The position numbers and the translations under genes are program-made. Shown here piece after piece: positions 1 through 9,768 of a stretch of DNA of 64,000 bases; position 1 is the stretch's first letter; every line of letters starts with the position of its first letter. The DNA is from Saprolegnia diclina VS20. Lineage: Eukaryota > Oomycota > Saprolegniomycetes > Saprolegniales > Saprolegniaceae. Location of the stretch: NCBI RefSeq assembly GCF_000281045.1, contig NW_008246083.1, forward strand, positions 598,265-662,264. The letters run 5' to 3'. The notes beneath the pieces were generated by a model. The model saw only the letters and a list, made by a program, of their open reading frames with translations. It did not search any database and was not told where the DNA came from.

Positions 1-84
1 GTCGACGTCGAAGACGCCGTCCTCGCGGCCATGCAGCGCGTCTTCCAGATCGAGCTCGAGACGTCGACGGCGGCGCCATACTAG
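1..84 (+). CDS. 3' end of an unidentified gene (partial)
   Basis: Frame 1 is open from the first base and ends in TAG at 82-84. The last 27 residues include AMQRVFQIELETSTAAPY. The G/C-ending codons look like those of the clear genes nearby. The gene starts left of the window and nothing in this tail identifies a family. Confidence 0.45.
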   Translation, partial: VDVEDAVLAAMQRVFQIELETSTAAPY

Positions 85-703
85 GCCACCTTTTCCACCA
101 CTCGCATCGCGCCCTGCCCCATAGACGAATTGGATTGGTGATAATAGAGAACATTTCCACCAATCGGAGAGCTATGACACGTCCGCGCGAAGACAAGGCC
201 GCGATCGACAGCGGAGGACGACGTGCATTTTTCAGCCGCCACGATGACGTCATGCCATTCACTCTACGCACTATGGACCGTCCTCTTAGTATCTTGCTCC
301 CGCGAGCTGCTGCCCCGCGACGAGGTACTGTAAGGTAAAATGTGACCCTCGAGGAATGACGCTATTGGCGGTTTAAACTACGTGCTATGGTTACGATGCT
401 AGTCATCACTACGTTTTTCAATCGGCCTCGTCTTCGTACAGGAGCAGACAACTGAGAACGAGCTCCAAGAAATAGCCAAGGACTCGGTCCAAGAGCACAT
501 GCACATACCTTCAAGATTCTTGTGCAAGATCGCTACGTGTGTTGGTCGGTCTTGCGATTGGTTGAAATGAATGGATGCGCGGCATATGATTGGACAAAAT
601 CAATGCAATCAGGCACGTGATTGGCAGTTGCGAGACAGGCGGGTTTGTGAGCCGCCACGAACAGTGCCATTCCCGATTTGCCAGTCCCCTCCAACGACAA
701 ACC
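85..703. other. intergenic region
   Basis: No convincing gene. The only notable element is the promoter-like GCCATTCCCGATTT at 666-679, just upstream of the first RING-CH gene. Confidence 0.5.
666..679 (+). promoter_or_regulatory. oomycete-type core promoter (weak match)
   Basis: GCCATTCCCGATTT resembles the initiator/flanking consensus GCTCATTYYNCAWTTT and lies 25 nt upstream of the ATG at 704. Similar elements sit at the same short distance from other starts in this window. Confidence 0.4.
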
Positions 704-1330
704 ATGACGAAGGACGCCGTGTGCTACATGTGCTGGAGCTCGACGTCGCCGTCCGAGCTCATCGCCCCGTGCGCGTGCACAAGCTACGTCCACCGCGACT
801 GCCTCGAGCGATGGCGCGCCACGTCGTCGACTGCCGACGCCCCGACGCACTGCCCCACATGCCGCATGCGCTATGTGCTCGACGGCCCGCCAGCGCTACT
901 TCTATGGGTCCTCGGCCATGGCCGCCTTTACATTGCAGTGGCTGTCCTGCTCGTCTTGGGCCTTCAGGCGCTGCTTCTGTGGCAGCTCGACGTGTACGCC
1001 GGGCATCCCCTTGCCGCAGACGCCAGTGGCGCCAAAGCGACGCTCGTGTACGTTGGCGCCAGTGCGGGCTTGCTGCTCGTTCTCTGCGGTGCGATCTTGG
1101 TCCGCGCAGCTCAATCGCACTTGATCTGGGAGCGTCATCCGGACCAGTCGCTCCTCGACGCACTTTTGCAGCACGTCATTTTGCTCGTTCTGGTCGTGGG
1201 TGGCGTCGGGTGCTTTCTCATCTACCTCGTGGGCTCGGGCCAAGTCGACATCCTCGCACCACTCAAAGCGCGCGTGCTCGCCCACTGCGACCAACGCATT
1301 CGCAACCTGCGACCGCTTCGATACAACTAA
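704..1330 (+). CDS. RING-CH (MARCH-type) membrane E3 ubiquitin ligase, copy 1
   Basis: Predicted 208-residue protein with an N-terminal RING-CH zinc finger (about residues 7-53). The C4HC3 ligands are visible as CYMC, CAC, HRDC and CPTC. Three or four hydrophobic segments follow, rich in Leu/Val (for example YIAVAVLLVLGLQALLLW). This is the layout of membrane-associated RING-CH ligases, which recruit an E2 and ubiquitinate membrane proteins of the endomembrane system (family knowledge). The open frame extends upstream to 590, but the ATG at 704 follows a core-promoter-like element and directly precedes the finger. No intron is needed. Nearest relative in the window is the gene at 2215. Substrate unknown. 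Confidence 0.85.
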   Translation: MTKDAVCYMCWSSTSPSELIAPCACTSYVHRDCLERWRATSSTADAPTHCPTCRMRYVLDGPPALLLWVLGHGRLYIAVAVLLVLGLQALLLWQLDVYAGHPLAADASGAKATLVYVGASAGLLLVLCGAILVRAAQSHLIWERHPDQSLLDALLQHVILLVLVVGGVGCFLIYLVGSGQVDILAPLKARVLAHCDQRIRNLRPLRYN

Positions 1331-2214
1331 ATGCACCAGACTACTATTTAGCGCAAATTATCTCTCCAAATGCAAATTTCCTCATCCTACCACCATCGGC
1401 GGACTCTACATACTGCGTGCAGCTCTGCGTGCAGCTAGGTAACTGCATGCAACCACGAAAGATGCGTCAACCATGAACAGTGTGACAAGCTGCGTCAAAG
1501 CGTCGATTGGGAGCTGGTTGGTCTAGAGTATCGGGTTCAATGCCATCGCTTCGGACGCATCCCGCTGTGTGCAAACCTATGTGGTATTACATCGAGAGCT
1601 GTCGACACAGCCAATGCGAAGGCGCAAGGGCCATCGTCGACTCTACCTCCGCGGCCCCAGAGCCACCTCCTGTCTCGTGTGAGCAGCCGCGCAAACAGGC
1701 CTGCATGCCCCTGTAGCGAGCAACGGTCTTCACCATGCAAAGAGAAGAAACTCGCAGCGTCCTTGCTCCCATTCTGTGGTTCACGTCACCTCAATGTGGA
1801 CACTCGAAGGCGAATAGGTAGACCTTTGCACGAATACTCGTGCGACCGGTCGGCGCTCCTCACATTCTTGATGCAGTTGTCAAGCCTGCATTGTAGGCTT
1901 GACAACTGCATCAAAAAATATGAGCGCCATCAACCTCTGGCATTCCATATCCTCTATCAAAACGTAGCGAAATATTTCTTTGGATACAGTAAACGATACA
2001 CTTAACACTGTCATATTGAATACATCTATTAAATACATCCTTTTACCCGGTATTAAATGAGGTGCCCAACGTGAACATGGCCAACTCGACCAGTGTACAG
2101 GCGTCGTGACATGCACAAAATTCGCAACGTGGCTTTGTGTACGGTCGTCAACGTCACCGATTGTAACAGGAACTGGAATCGCGATAGCTCAAAAATCAAT
2201 TCGCGCTTGACCTT
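1331..2214. other. intergenic region with a 20-bp-stem hairpin
   Basis: No gene recognised. It holds the perfect inverted repeat at 1868-1914, followed by A/T-rich sequence. Confidence 0.5.
1868..1914. repeat. perfect 20-bp inverted repeat with 7-nt loop
   Basis: Left arm 1868-1887 (TTGATGCAGTTGTCAAGCCT) is the exact reverse complement of 1895-1914. The loop is GCATTGT and the right arm runs into an A-run. It would fold into a strong hairpin. It might be a small foldback element or a transcript-end structure; no target-site duplication is evident. Confidence 0.8.
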
Positions 2215-2784
2215 ATGCCCGACGAGCCGACGTGCTACATGTGCTGGGAGTCCGCCGACCTCATGGCGTCGCCGTGCGCATGTACAACGCATGTTCACCG
2301 CGCGTGTCTTGCCCAGTGGCAGCTCACATCGTCCCGCCATGACGCCACGACGCACTGCCCCACATGCAGGACTCCATTCCATACCACGCGCTTTGAGCGC
2401 GTCATCCTTCGCCCGGCCATCGCCTCTCTTCAGTCGATCACATGCGTCTCGATCAGCGCAGTAGCCTTTACGACGATCGCTGGTGTCGCGCTCGTTGCTG
2501 CTCAAATGGACGCGTGTGTCGGTGCTCGGCTCGCGACTGCAGTGTTTGGGACGCCCGTCAAGGGCTTCCGCGCCGCGTTCTTGTACGTGGCGTGCAGTCT
2601 CAGTCTCGTGGCCGCGCTCATTGGCTATATCTTGGTGTCGCTGCTTCCGGCGACGCTGTTGTGGCATAGCACAGTCACCCTGGGCGCCGGGAGTGTAACC
2701 ACTCTCGCGTATGTGGGGTGGCGCGACCGGCAAGCTTCGATCCAGAAGGCGCCGACTGAGGTCAAGACACCAGCGCGCATCTGA
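2215..2784 (+). CDS. RING-CH membrane E3 ubiquitin ligase, copy 2
   Basis: 189 residues, intronless. The N-terminal C4HC3 RING-CH finger (residues about 6-52) shows CYMC, CAC, HRAC and CPTC. Hydrophobic segments follow (a first around AVAFTTIAGVALVAAQ, then one around LYVACSLSLVAALIGYILVSLL). Domain order and the CYMCW start match the gene at 704, so the two are probably local duplicates that have diverged outside the finger. Expected role is membrane-anchored ubiquitin transfer. A short basic tail follows the last membrane segment. Start chosen at the first ATG, two residues before the finger region begins. Confidence 0.85.
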   Translation: MPDEPTCYMCWESADLMASPCACTTHVHRACLAQWQLTSSRHDATTHCPTCRTPFHTTRFERVILRPAIASLQSITCVSISAVAFTTIAGVALVAAQMDACVGARLATAVFGTPVKGFRAAFLYVACSLSLVAALIGYILVSLLPATLLWHSTVTLGAGSVTTLAYVGWRDRQASIQKAPTEVKTPARI

Positions 2785-2968
2785 CGAGCCTCTATTTAAG
2801 CCTCGTCCAACTACAGTTTGTACTTATGTGCGATGACGCGAGATTCGATAGCTGTGACGCGCGTCTGTCAGAAACTCACTGGTTCAGGCTGAGAAGTCGA
2901 TGCGACGTAGCAAAAAGGCAATATGGTATTGGTTGGCGCGGTGAAGATGACAATGACTAGCGAGCCGA

Positions 2969-3817
2969 CTAGACCATTGTAGCGACGTGGCTCGTCGCTG
3001 GAATTGGCCGCAGGTTCACCACCTGGCGGTAGCGCACTTCGACAGCGCGGACGCGGCGCTGGCCGATGCGGTTCACGGTGCTGCCAAATGCGCCGACGAT
3101 CGCCATGAGCATCATGTAGAGACCGACAAAGATAAAGAGAACGAGGACAAAGACGAGGATGAAGGCCCCGGCGTCACCACCGCAGTCGCCACCACCGCAG
3201 TCGCAATCGTAGTACCCCGGGCAGTAGCAGTTCGTGGCCGGGTCGCGGCAGCCAAGCACACAGAGGCTGATGATGGCAACGGCCCCAATAATGAAGGCCG
3301 TGAGGGCAAGGCTGGTGAGGAAGTACACGAGGAGTCGCGGGCAGCTCTTGAGCCCGACCGTGTCGTAGATCTGGCCGTCCATACCGTTCCAGTTCAAGTG
3401 GAACGACTTGGGCGTACCGCGGTCGATGAGCCAGATGATGCAGCTACCGAGAAAGACGACGCCAAGCACGAAGAGAAAGCGAAGCAGCTGCGCCTTGCGC
3501 ATCAAGCGCTTGTACTCGGCCTCTTCGCCCGACTCGAGGAAGGCGAACGCTTCACCGCAGGTACCGCAATGCGTCATGGCATTGGGCATCCGGGACGAGA
3601 CGCGAAGCGTGTCCAGGCAGTCACGGTGGATGTACGTGGCGCACGCGCACGGTGCAATGAGCTCGGTCGCCGACCGCTCCGGTCCATTGCCGTCGTCGAG
3701 GCAGTAGAAGCAGCAGTACGGGCTCGATGGCAGCACCGGGATGGCCTCGTCGCTCGCAGGCGCCGACGCGGCGACGGTCACGACGACGGCGTCCGCGGTC
3801 TTGGCTGGCAGCTCCAT
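2969..3817 (-). CDS. RING-CH membrane E3 ubiquitin ligase, copy 3 (longer subtype)
   Basis: 282 residues from the ATG at 3817; the frame is open further upstream, but that part is basic and unlike the paralogues. After an Ala/Val-rich leader comes a RING-CH finger (CFYC, CAC, HRDC, CGTC; about residues 32-88). Then a membrane segment near LLRFLFVLGVVFLGSCIIWL, a second and third hydrophobic stretch, a Cys/Gly/Asp-rich insert (CDCGGGDCGGD) between membrane segments, and a final membrane segment before a basic tail. The insert could bind metal or form disulphides, but that is a guess. Closest relative in the window is the gene at 4645-5379. Confidence 0.85.
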   Translation of the reverse strand: MELPAKTADAVVVTVAASAPASDEAIPVLPSSPYCCFYCLDDGNGPERSATELIAPCACATYIHRDCLDTLRVSSRMPNAMTHCGTCGEAFAFLESGEEAEYKRLMRKAQLLRFLFVLGVVFLGSCIIWLIDRGTPKSFHLNWNGMDGQIYDTVGLKSCPRLLVYFLTSLALTAFIIGAVAIISLCVLGCRDPATNCYCPGYYDCDCGGGDCGGDAGAFILVFVLVLFIFVGLYMMLMAIVGAFGSTVNRIGQRRVRAVEVRYRQVVNLRPIPATSHVATMV

Positions 3818-4644
3818 CCTCACGGGCGATGGTTGGGATGTTCGAAAATGGCTTTTCCAAAGAACCGTTCTGCGATCCTCGCGTGGGAAACTCGAATTAC
3901 CACCCAAAAAACACGCGTGTGAAACGCACAAACTCGTTTTCATTATGCGTGATTTTCGATGTGCACGTGTGCGACGCGTTGCACACGCGAGATATTCACT
4001 TTTGGACGTCGACAACACGACGAATTCATGAAATTTAGGTTGTCAAATCGGAGGGTTTGTCACTTAGTTTGGTTGCTCAAACTCGCGAAGAGCCATCCGC
4101 GCCACTGGTTTGCGAATATCTTTGTGATAGTTTGGACCATCCCTGCTTGAAGCACGAGCCAACTGGAGGCCGAGCTTGCAACTTCCGACCCTTTTCTGCT
4201 GCCGACAGCTGTGTAAGTGCGAGACAACCAAGCCTACGTCCTCATGCAGTGTACGTTCACTCCAGTGTAAACGCAAGTGCTCTCAACAAAGACGACTCTC
4301 GTCAGCACCGCGCTCCTCATCGATTCGCTCAGCGTTCCTGCTCTTATATTATGCCACGTCATCAATCAGCTCGAAACCGCCCTGCGTGCGATTGCCATTC
4401 CCGCCCAATGCGTAAACTAGGGAGTATTTTGCTCGCTGCGAGTTGTCTGCGAGAAGCCCCCACCATACAAGTCAGAGAGGATGATGAGAGAAACAACAAT
4501 CACTTTAGTAGATTGCAGTAGTACTCGTCGCTCTGGCATGGGCGTACAGGCTGTCGATAGGTGTCTTTGAAAAGGTCTTGCAGTCAAAGTGGACGACTTG
4601 TCAACCACGTCTTCCGTTCCTTGAACGTCCTTGGGCGCCTGGCT
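3818..4644. other. intergenic region
   Basis: Apart from the promoter-like element at 3841, no gene, repeat or RNA is recognisable. Confidence 0.5.
3841..3853 (-). promoter_or_regulatory. core-promoter-like element of RING-CH copy 3
   Basis: On the minus strand GCCATTTTCGAAC lies about 25 nt upstream of the ATG at 3817. The CATTTTC(G/A)AA core recurs before the zinc-module and histone genes of this window. Confidence 0.4.
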
Positions 4645-5379
4645 CTACGCTAGACTAACGTCGGCGCCGTCGACCACCTCTCGCCGGTCTTGGACGTGAC
4701 GGTACTGGACTTGGACCTTGTAGATGCGGCTTGTGGCACCAACGCTAGCTGCCGCGCCAAGCACGCCGGTCAGCGCCATGAGCACCATGTAGAGACCGAC
4801 GAGGCGCATCGAGCCAATGACAAGGACAATCAAACACAGAGCAAAGATCGTGACACCGTGGCGACCGCACCGACGGTTGCACGCGTTGATGCAGCGCTCG
4901 ATCGTCGGCGAGAGCAGGAGGCAGCCCAGGAAGAGGCCCATCGCGATCGCCGTAAAGACAAGGCTGATGACAAAATGGGCCACGAAGCGCGGACAGCATA
5001 TCGACGCGAGCCACTCGTTGAGCGCGCGATCCTCGTCGGTCCATGCGTTCCGGTACTTTTTGGCCGTGCTCTCCTCGACACAGTAGATCATGACGCACCC
5101 GAACGTCACGGCAAGGAGCACAGCGAGTACGCGGAGCAGCTGCGCAAGGCGGAGGCGGCGCGTGTACTCGGCCGCTTCAGCAGGCAATTCGTACAAATCG
5201 TACGCGTCGCCACAGGCCTTGCAGTGCGTCACTGCGGACGCGTTGAGGACGCGACGCGCGGCCAAGCAGTCGCGGTGGACGTACGACGCGCAGCTGCAGG
5301 GCGCAATGAGGTCGGTCGTCGAACGTCGGTAGCAGCGCAGGCACTCGAGCGGAAGCGACGTCCTAGTCATCGTCTCCAT
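4645..5379 (-). CDS. RING-CH membrane E3 ubiquitin ligase, copy 4 (longer subtype)
   Basis: About 244 residues from the METMTRTS start at 5379; an in-frame ATG at 5451 exists but adds a leader without similarity. The finger near the N-terminus shows CLRC, CSC, HRDC and CKAC. The membrane layout follows copy 3: a segment near LLRVLAVLLAVTFGCVMIY, two central segments, and a last one with GLYMVLMALTGVLGAAAS, very like GLYMMLMAIVGAFGS of copy 3. The Cys-rich insert of copy 3 is reduced to CINACNRRCGRHG here. Tandem duplication on the same strand with later divergence is the simplest reading. Confidence 0.83.
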   Translation of the reverse strand: METMTRTSLPLECLRCYRRSTTDLIAPCSCASYVHRDCLAARRVLNASAVTHCKACGDAYDLYELPAEAAEYTRRLRLAQLLRVLAVLLAVTFGCVMIYCVEESTAKKYRNAWTDEDRALNEWLASICCPRFVAHFVISLVFTAIAMGLFLGCLLLSPTIERCINACNRRCGRHGVTIFALCLIVLVIGSMRLVGLYMVLMALTGVLGAAASVGATSRIYKVQVQYRHVQDRREVVDGADVSLA

Positions 5380-5986
5380 AACGCCGAGCAAACTAAACTT
5401 CAAAGTGACGCTATCAGAGCGATAGCCTTTCCGGCCGCACTTAGCCGTCACGCTCTTCCATCTGGAGCTGGACTTGCGGTTTGCTGAGCCAAAGGAATGT
5501 CACTTTGAGTGTACTACTGTCTGTTGGGTGTGGGTTGTTTTGTACTCTCTAAATGACTTGTATATTGCATGAAGCCAGTAGCTCCTTATAACAGTCCCGT
5601 CCTTCGTTGCCCCTCGACACAGCCTCCATCGCTTAGACAGTGTACACGGCTCCTTCTTTCTACATACAGCGCGCCATCGATATCTTGGACCATGTTGCCG
5701 TCAAAGTCGCTACATGTGAGCTTTTCGTCCTCACACAATTCCTCACTGATAACGACCGGCTGGATGGGCTTGCATCCACATCTAAATACGCCATCTGGAG
5801 CACAAGCCGCGGCAGGCTGGAGAGCGAACCAGTGCTGCGTGCTTGCTAGCCAAGGGATTTGATTTATATCCCTTGTTGCTAGCTGTGCTTGCGGTTGTGG
5901 TTGTCCGACACTCCTGGCGGTGGCTCTCGCAAGTGGATCTGGATACCCCAATAGTGGATACCCTCTGTCGTTTGAAGCAGTTTAGC
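5380..5986. other. intergenic region with an imperfect hairpin
   Basis: No gene. At 5845-5885 GCTAGCCAAGGGAT and ATCCCTTGTTGCTAGC form an imperfect inverted repeat just past the 3' end of the coiled-coil gene. Confidence 0.45.
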
Positions 5987-8900
5987 TCAATTGACAAAGT
6001 TGTCGACCAGCGGGTCGAGGCTGTTGCTCGACGGCGTTGGTGGGAGATTCACACGCGGGAGGTTGATGCGTCCGACGTGCAACTTTCGCTGTGGCTTGCG
6101 GTGCGACGCGCCGACGAGCACTGCGTCCGCCGTCTGCACCCGCCGCCCCGAATTCTGGTTGTTGTCGACGGCTGGCGGCAGTGTCGTCATCGAGGCCGAT
6201 GTCAACGGACGGTCCAGCGTCTTTTCACCGAGAAGCACGTCCAGGCTCGGACACGCGACCATGATCTTGGCCGGACCTTCGTAGCGCTGCGGTACTTGGT
6301 TGGAGCTGTTGCGCTGGCGAAGGATGAGACCCTACCCCGCGCCAAGTCAAAAAACCATTTTCCAAGTTGGCACCCACCTGTGGTTTCCACGGGTCGGTCT
6401 GCATGCCTGTCGCGTCGAGCGTGGGCATCACGAGGATGCCAATATCGCGGTTCGTGTCCTTCCGAAACTGAATCGCGTCCTCAAACGATTTGACCTAACA
6501 GCATGTTGTTGGACCATCGTGGACAAGTTGTCTTCGTACGGTGCCCGCGAGAATCGACACGGTGTCGTGGAGCTTGCCAATGTCGACATCTTTCTCTTGC
6601 AGCTTCTTGGCCATCTAGAGGCAGTTAATTTACTTGAGGCGTCGATAACGTCGTCCGTCCACCTGCTCGTTGAGGTCGATTTCACGGTCCAAAGTCTTGG
6701 ACTTCTCCATCATGATGAATGCAATTTTGCGTTTTTCTTCCAAGAGCCGGTTGCGCTCCAGCTCAATGTCGCCCGACTAGAACAGAGTCAAGTCTGCGTC
6801 AACGTCAAGAGGAAAGACCTCGCGCTCGTAGGACCGCATCTTGTCTTGGAGCTGCGTGAGGTCGTTGGTGGTGATGCGCGACATGCGTTCGAGCTTGGCC
6901 GTGTTGGTGCGCTCCGTGTCGAGCGACATCTTGAGCCGTTCGACAGTGTCCTGGAGCTTCTCGATGTCGACGGCTTGGTTCTACTCCATAGAGAAGATTT
7001 CGCGATCGAAGATCGTCGCCCTCGGACCTCGCACGTCTTTTTAAACATGAGCGATTCGTGCTTGACTTCAAGCATGAAGTCGTACGCACGTTTGAGGTCC
7101 CCAATGTACTAGACACTAGTCTAGATAGTGCTCGATACAAAGATTGTGTACCAAGTCGACGCGCTCGTTGTAGACGTACACGTAGTTGTTGAGGACCTTT
7201 TCCTCGTACAACTCGCGCTTCATAATGGCGCGCTTGGCCTAACGCAAATCTCTTGGTGGCCACATCGACATGAAGAAACCAAACGAGAATTTCCGGCGGC
7301 AGTGTCGTCCTAACGCACACAACAATTGTTAGCTCCAGATGGACGACCCCACGAGCTATACTTGGAGGGTTCGTCTTCGGGTACGACGACCGGCAGCGGC
7401 TCGATCGGCGCGACGAGCTGCGAATTTTGGTAAAATTGGTAAATTTCGTCGGCAATTCGGCTAAAAAACGCCTCGAACGACACGACTTTGCGCTCATATC
7501 GGTCAACTTCGGCCTTGAGCGCGTCGATCTACATTGGCGCGGTAGTCTCGCGAGACATATTGTCTATTGTACATTTTCGCGCGAGCTCTTGAGCGTTCGA
7601 AAGAGCTCGGTTTCACTTTGGTTGCGCTCACTGTCTTCGGCCACGTAGTCCTTGATGCTAAGAGGCATGGGCTCTCTCGATATCCGAAGAAATGCCATTG
7701 TACGTGGCTTCGAGCGCTTGGTTGGTCAGCGTGAGCTCGGTGTTCTGCGCCTTTTGCTGCGCCAAATGCTTGTCCGACTCGTGGACCTTGTTGCGCAGGA
7801 GCTTGCACTTGTCCTGCATGTCCTTCATCTCGGACATGAGCTGAACGAGTTCGCCGTTCTGGCCCGTCTTTTTCAAGACGTGCCGCTTCTTTTTGCTGTC
7901 CAAATCGACACTGCCAGGGCGCTCGATCGTCTCTTGCCGCTACCCCATTGATTATGTAGATATAGACCAAGATCTCTGAGACCATACACCAGTCGACGAC
8001 GGCGTGTGCTGTCGGGACGAGTCCGAGAGCATGCTCGCGTCCGTCATTGGCGTCATGGGACGGCTCGGCAGTTGCAAGTTCGGTCGCAGCTCGCTGTCCG
8101 AGTCGTCGTCGTCGCCGGTGTAGGACGGAATGAAAAAATCAGGTTCGTCGTCGTCGTCGTCGTCATAGAAGCGCTTCATAACTTCGGACGCCAAGTCGTT
8201 TTCGCGCATGAGGGCTTGGTCGAGCAAAAGCCGCTACCCCATGGTGTCGTAAAGGAGGGGTAGGGTAGGGTAGGGGTCGGACCAGAAAGTCCACTTCTTG
8301 GCTCCACAGCGTCGCTTCGTCGTGCAGCTGGGTTTGATGGGCGCGCTCGACGCCGTCCGCTTGGCTCGCTACTTGGGCGTATAGCTCTTGGTACTCGGTC
8401 ATGTCGCGCCGAGCCCGCTCCGCCTCGGCCGTGAGCTGCTTGCAGCGCTTCTTCTCATCAAGGTACCGCTCGTGCGTGTTTTCGCGCGCCATTTCTTCGC
8501 CCGCCAGTTGGTCTTCGAGCTGCCGCTTGGTCTGTTCAAACTTGGTCGCGAGCGTCGCCAAGTCTTGTTTGCATTTGACGAGCGACTCTTGCACAATCTC
8601 CGACACGTGGAGTTGTTCCTTGTGTTTGGTTGCCAACGCGTTAAACTCGGTCGCAAAATGCGTTTTAAGTTCCGTCATGTCGTCGAGCTGGCGCTGGGTG
8701 CCATCGCACTCGGCTTGGTACCGCACGCAGTCGACCTTGAGCGCCGCGTGGCTCTGCATGAGCGCATCGAGCTACCGTAACCAGGGGTTCACACAATGTC
8801 ACCACAGATATGTACTTCGTCTTGGATGTCGTCGCGGTGGCGCACGAGCAGTTTGTTCTGTTTGGTCACTTCGGCGTGCTCCGCGTGGAGCTCCTTGAGC

Positions 8901-9728
8901 TAGCACAAGTGTCATTTGACAAGTACAATCCACCAACTATGGGTACCTGCTGCGTGAGCTTTGAGACACTCTCGGTCGTGGCGGTGGCGGCGTGCAGCTT
9001 GGATTTCAGCTCGGCCAGCAAAGTCTTTTGATCCCGCTCGGCCTTGCGCGAGATCTGGAGCTGTTCGAGTGTGAACGCATTCTCCTTTGTGAGGGCACGC
9101 AGGCGCTGCTGGAGCGCGTCGGAGATCTCGGTCGCTTCCTTGAGCTCGGCGCGCAGCCGGTGTACAATGCCTCCACATGGCACGTCTCGGCCTCGTACGA
9201 CAACAAGTCGATACCTTTCATGTTCTGCCCGCCTTTCTGCGCCTTGGCACAGAGCGACCGCGCTTCATTGAGCTCTTGCGTCTACAACGACGCGTCGACG
9301 AGTGGACGAAAGATCAAGCAACGTACTTCGCCGTGAACAAGCTCGAGCGTCCCGCCGCACGCGTCGCACGGGTGCACGCGGAGGTACGTCTGGGACGGTG
9401 CAAAGAGCGGAAGCGTGTCCCGGAGGTCCACGGACGGCAGCGCATGCACGCGTTCGTCGACCGAGCCCGGATACAGCTCGCGCGCCAAGAGGTTCTCTTT
9501 GACGACAATCACATCGCGGTGGTAAGCATGTCGGATTGTCTAGATATACATCAAAACGGAGCGACACCCTCCGAGAGCCTGTACATCGATGAGTGCGCAC
9601 CGCCGCGCGAGGCGCTCCTTGAGAATCTCAATGTGCTGGTCCTTGGTGAGCGACGGCTCGACCTCGGCCTCGGCGAGGTACGAGTCGAGCTCGAGCGCGG
9701 CCTTGGACTCGAGGCTTGGCGCCTCCAT
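5987..9728 (-). CDS. large coiled-coil protein, many exons
   Basis: A chain of coding blocks on the minus strand separated by GT-AG introns of about 44-50 nt. First exons: 9585-9728, 9327-9539, 9215-9281, 8947-9170, 8816-8899, 8283-8771, 7988-8233, 7704-7939, 7573-7657. Further exons follow between 6378 and 7528, and the last is 5987-6331. Phases agree across the first nine joins; joins around 7230-7430 are unresolved. The protein (roughly 850-950 residues) is mostly heptad-rich coiled coil with many Lys/Glu/Gln. Near residue 105 there is a possible metal site, HPCDACGG, and an Asp/Ser-rich acidic stretch follows the middle. I do not recognise the family. In flagellate-forming organisms such proteins are often axonemal or centrosomal, but that is only a guess. 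It shares a 40-bp promoter region with the gene at 9769. Confidence 0.7.
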
Positions 9729-9768
9729 CGGTTTTAGAGCGTGTAATTTTAGCCCGTATATTCGGCGG

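Noticed and set aside
571-1476. 301-codon plus-strand frame over the first RING-CH gene
   Set aside because: Out of frame with the clear RING-CH finger and rich in Arg/Ser/Ala, as expected for a shifted GC-rich reading.
2987-3922. 311-codon plus-strand frame opposite RING-CH copy 3
   Set aside because: No similarity to anything, and entirely explained by the complementary gene with its C4HC3 finger.
9171-9214. Apparent frameshift in the first large coiled-coil gene
   Set aside because: A 44-nt GT-AG intron at this position restores the frame exactly, matching the intron size of the rest of the gene.
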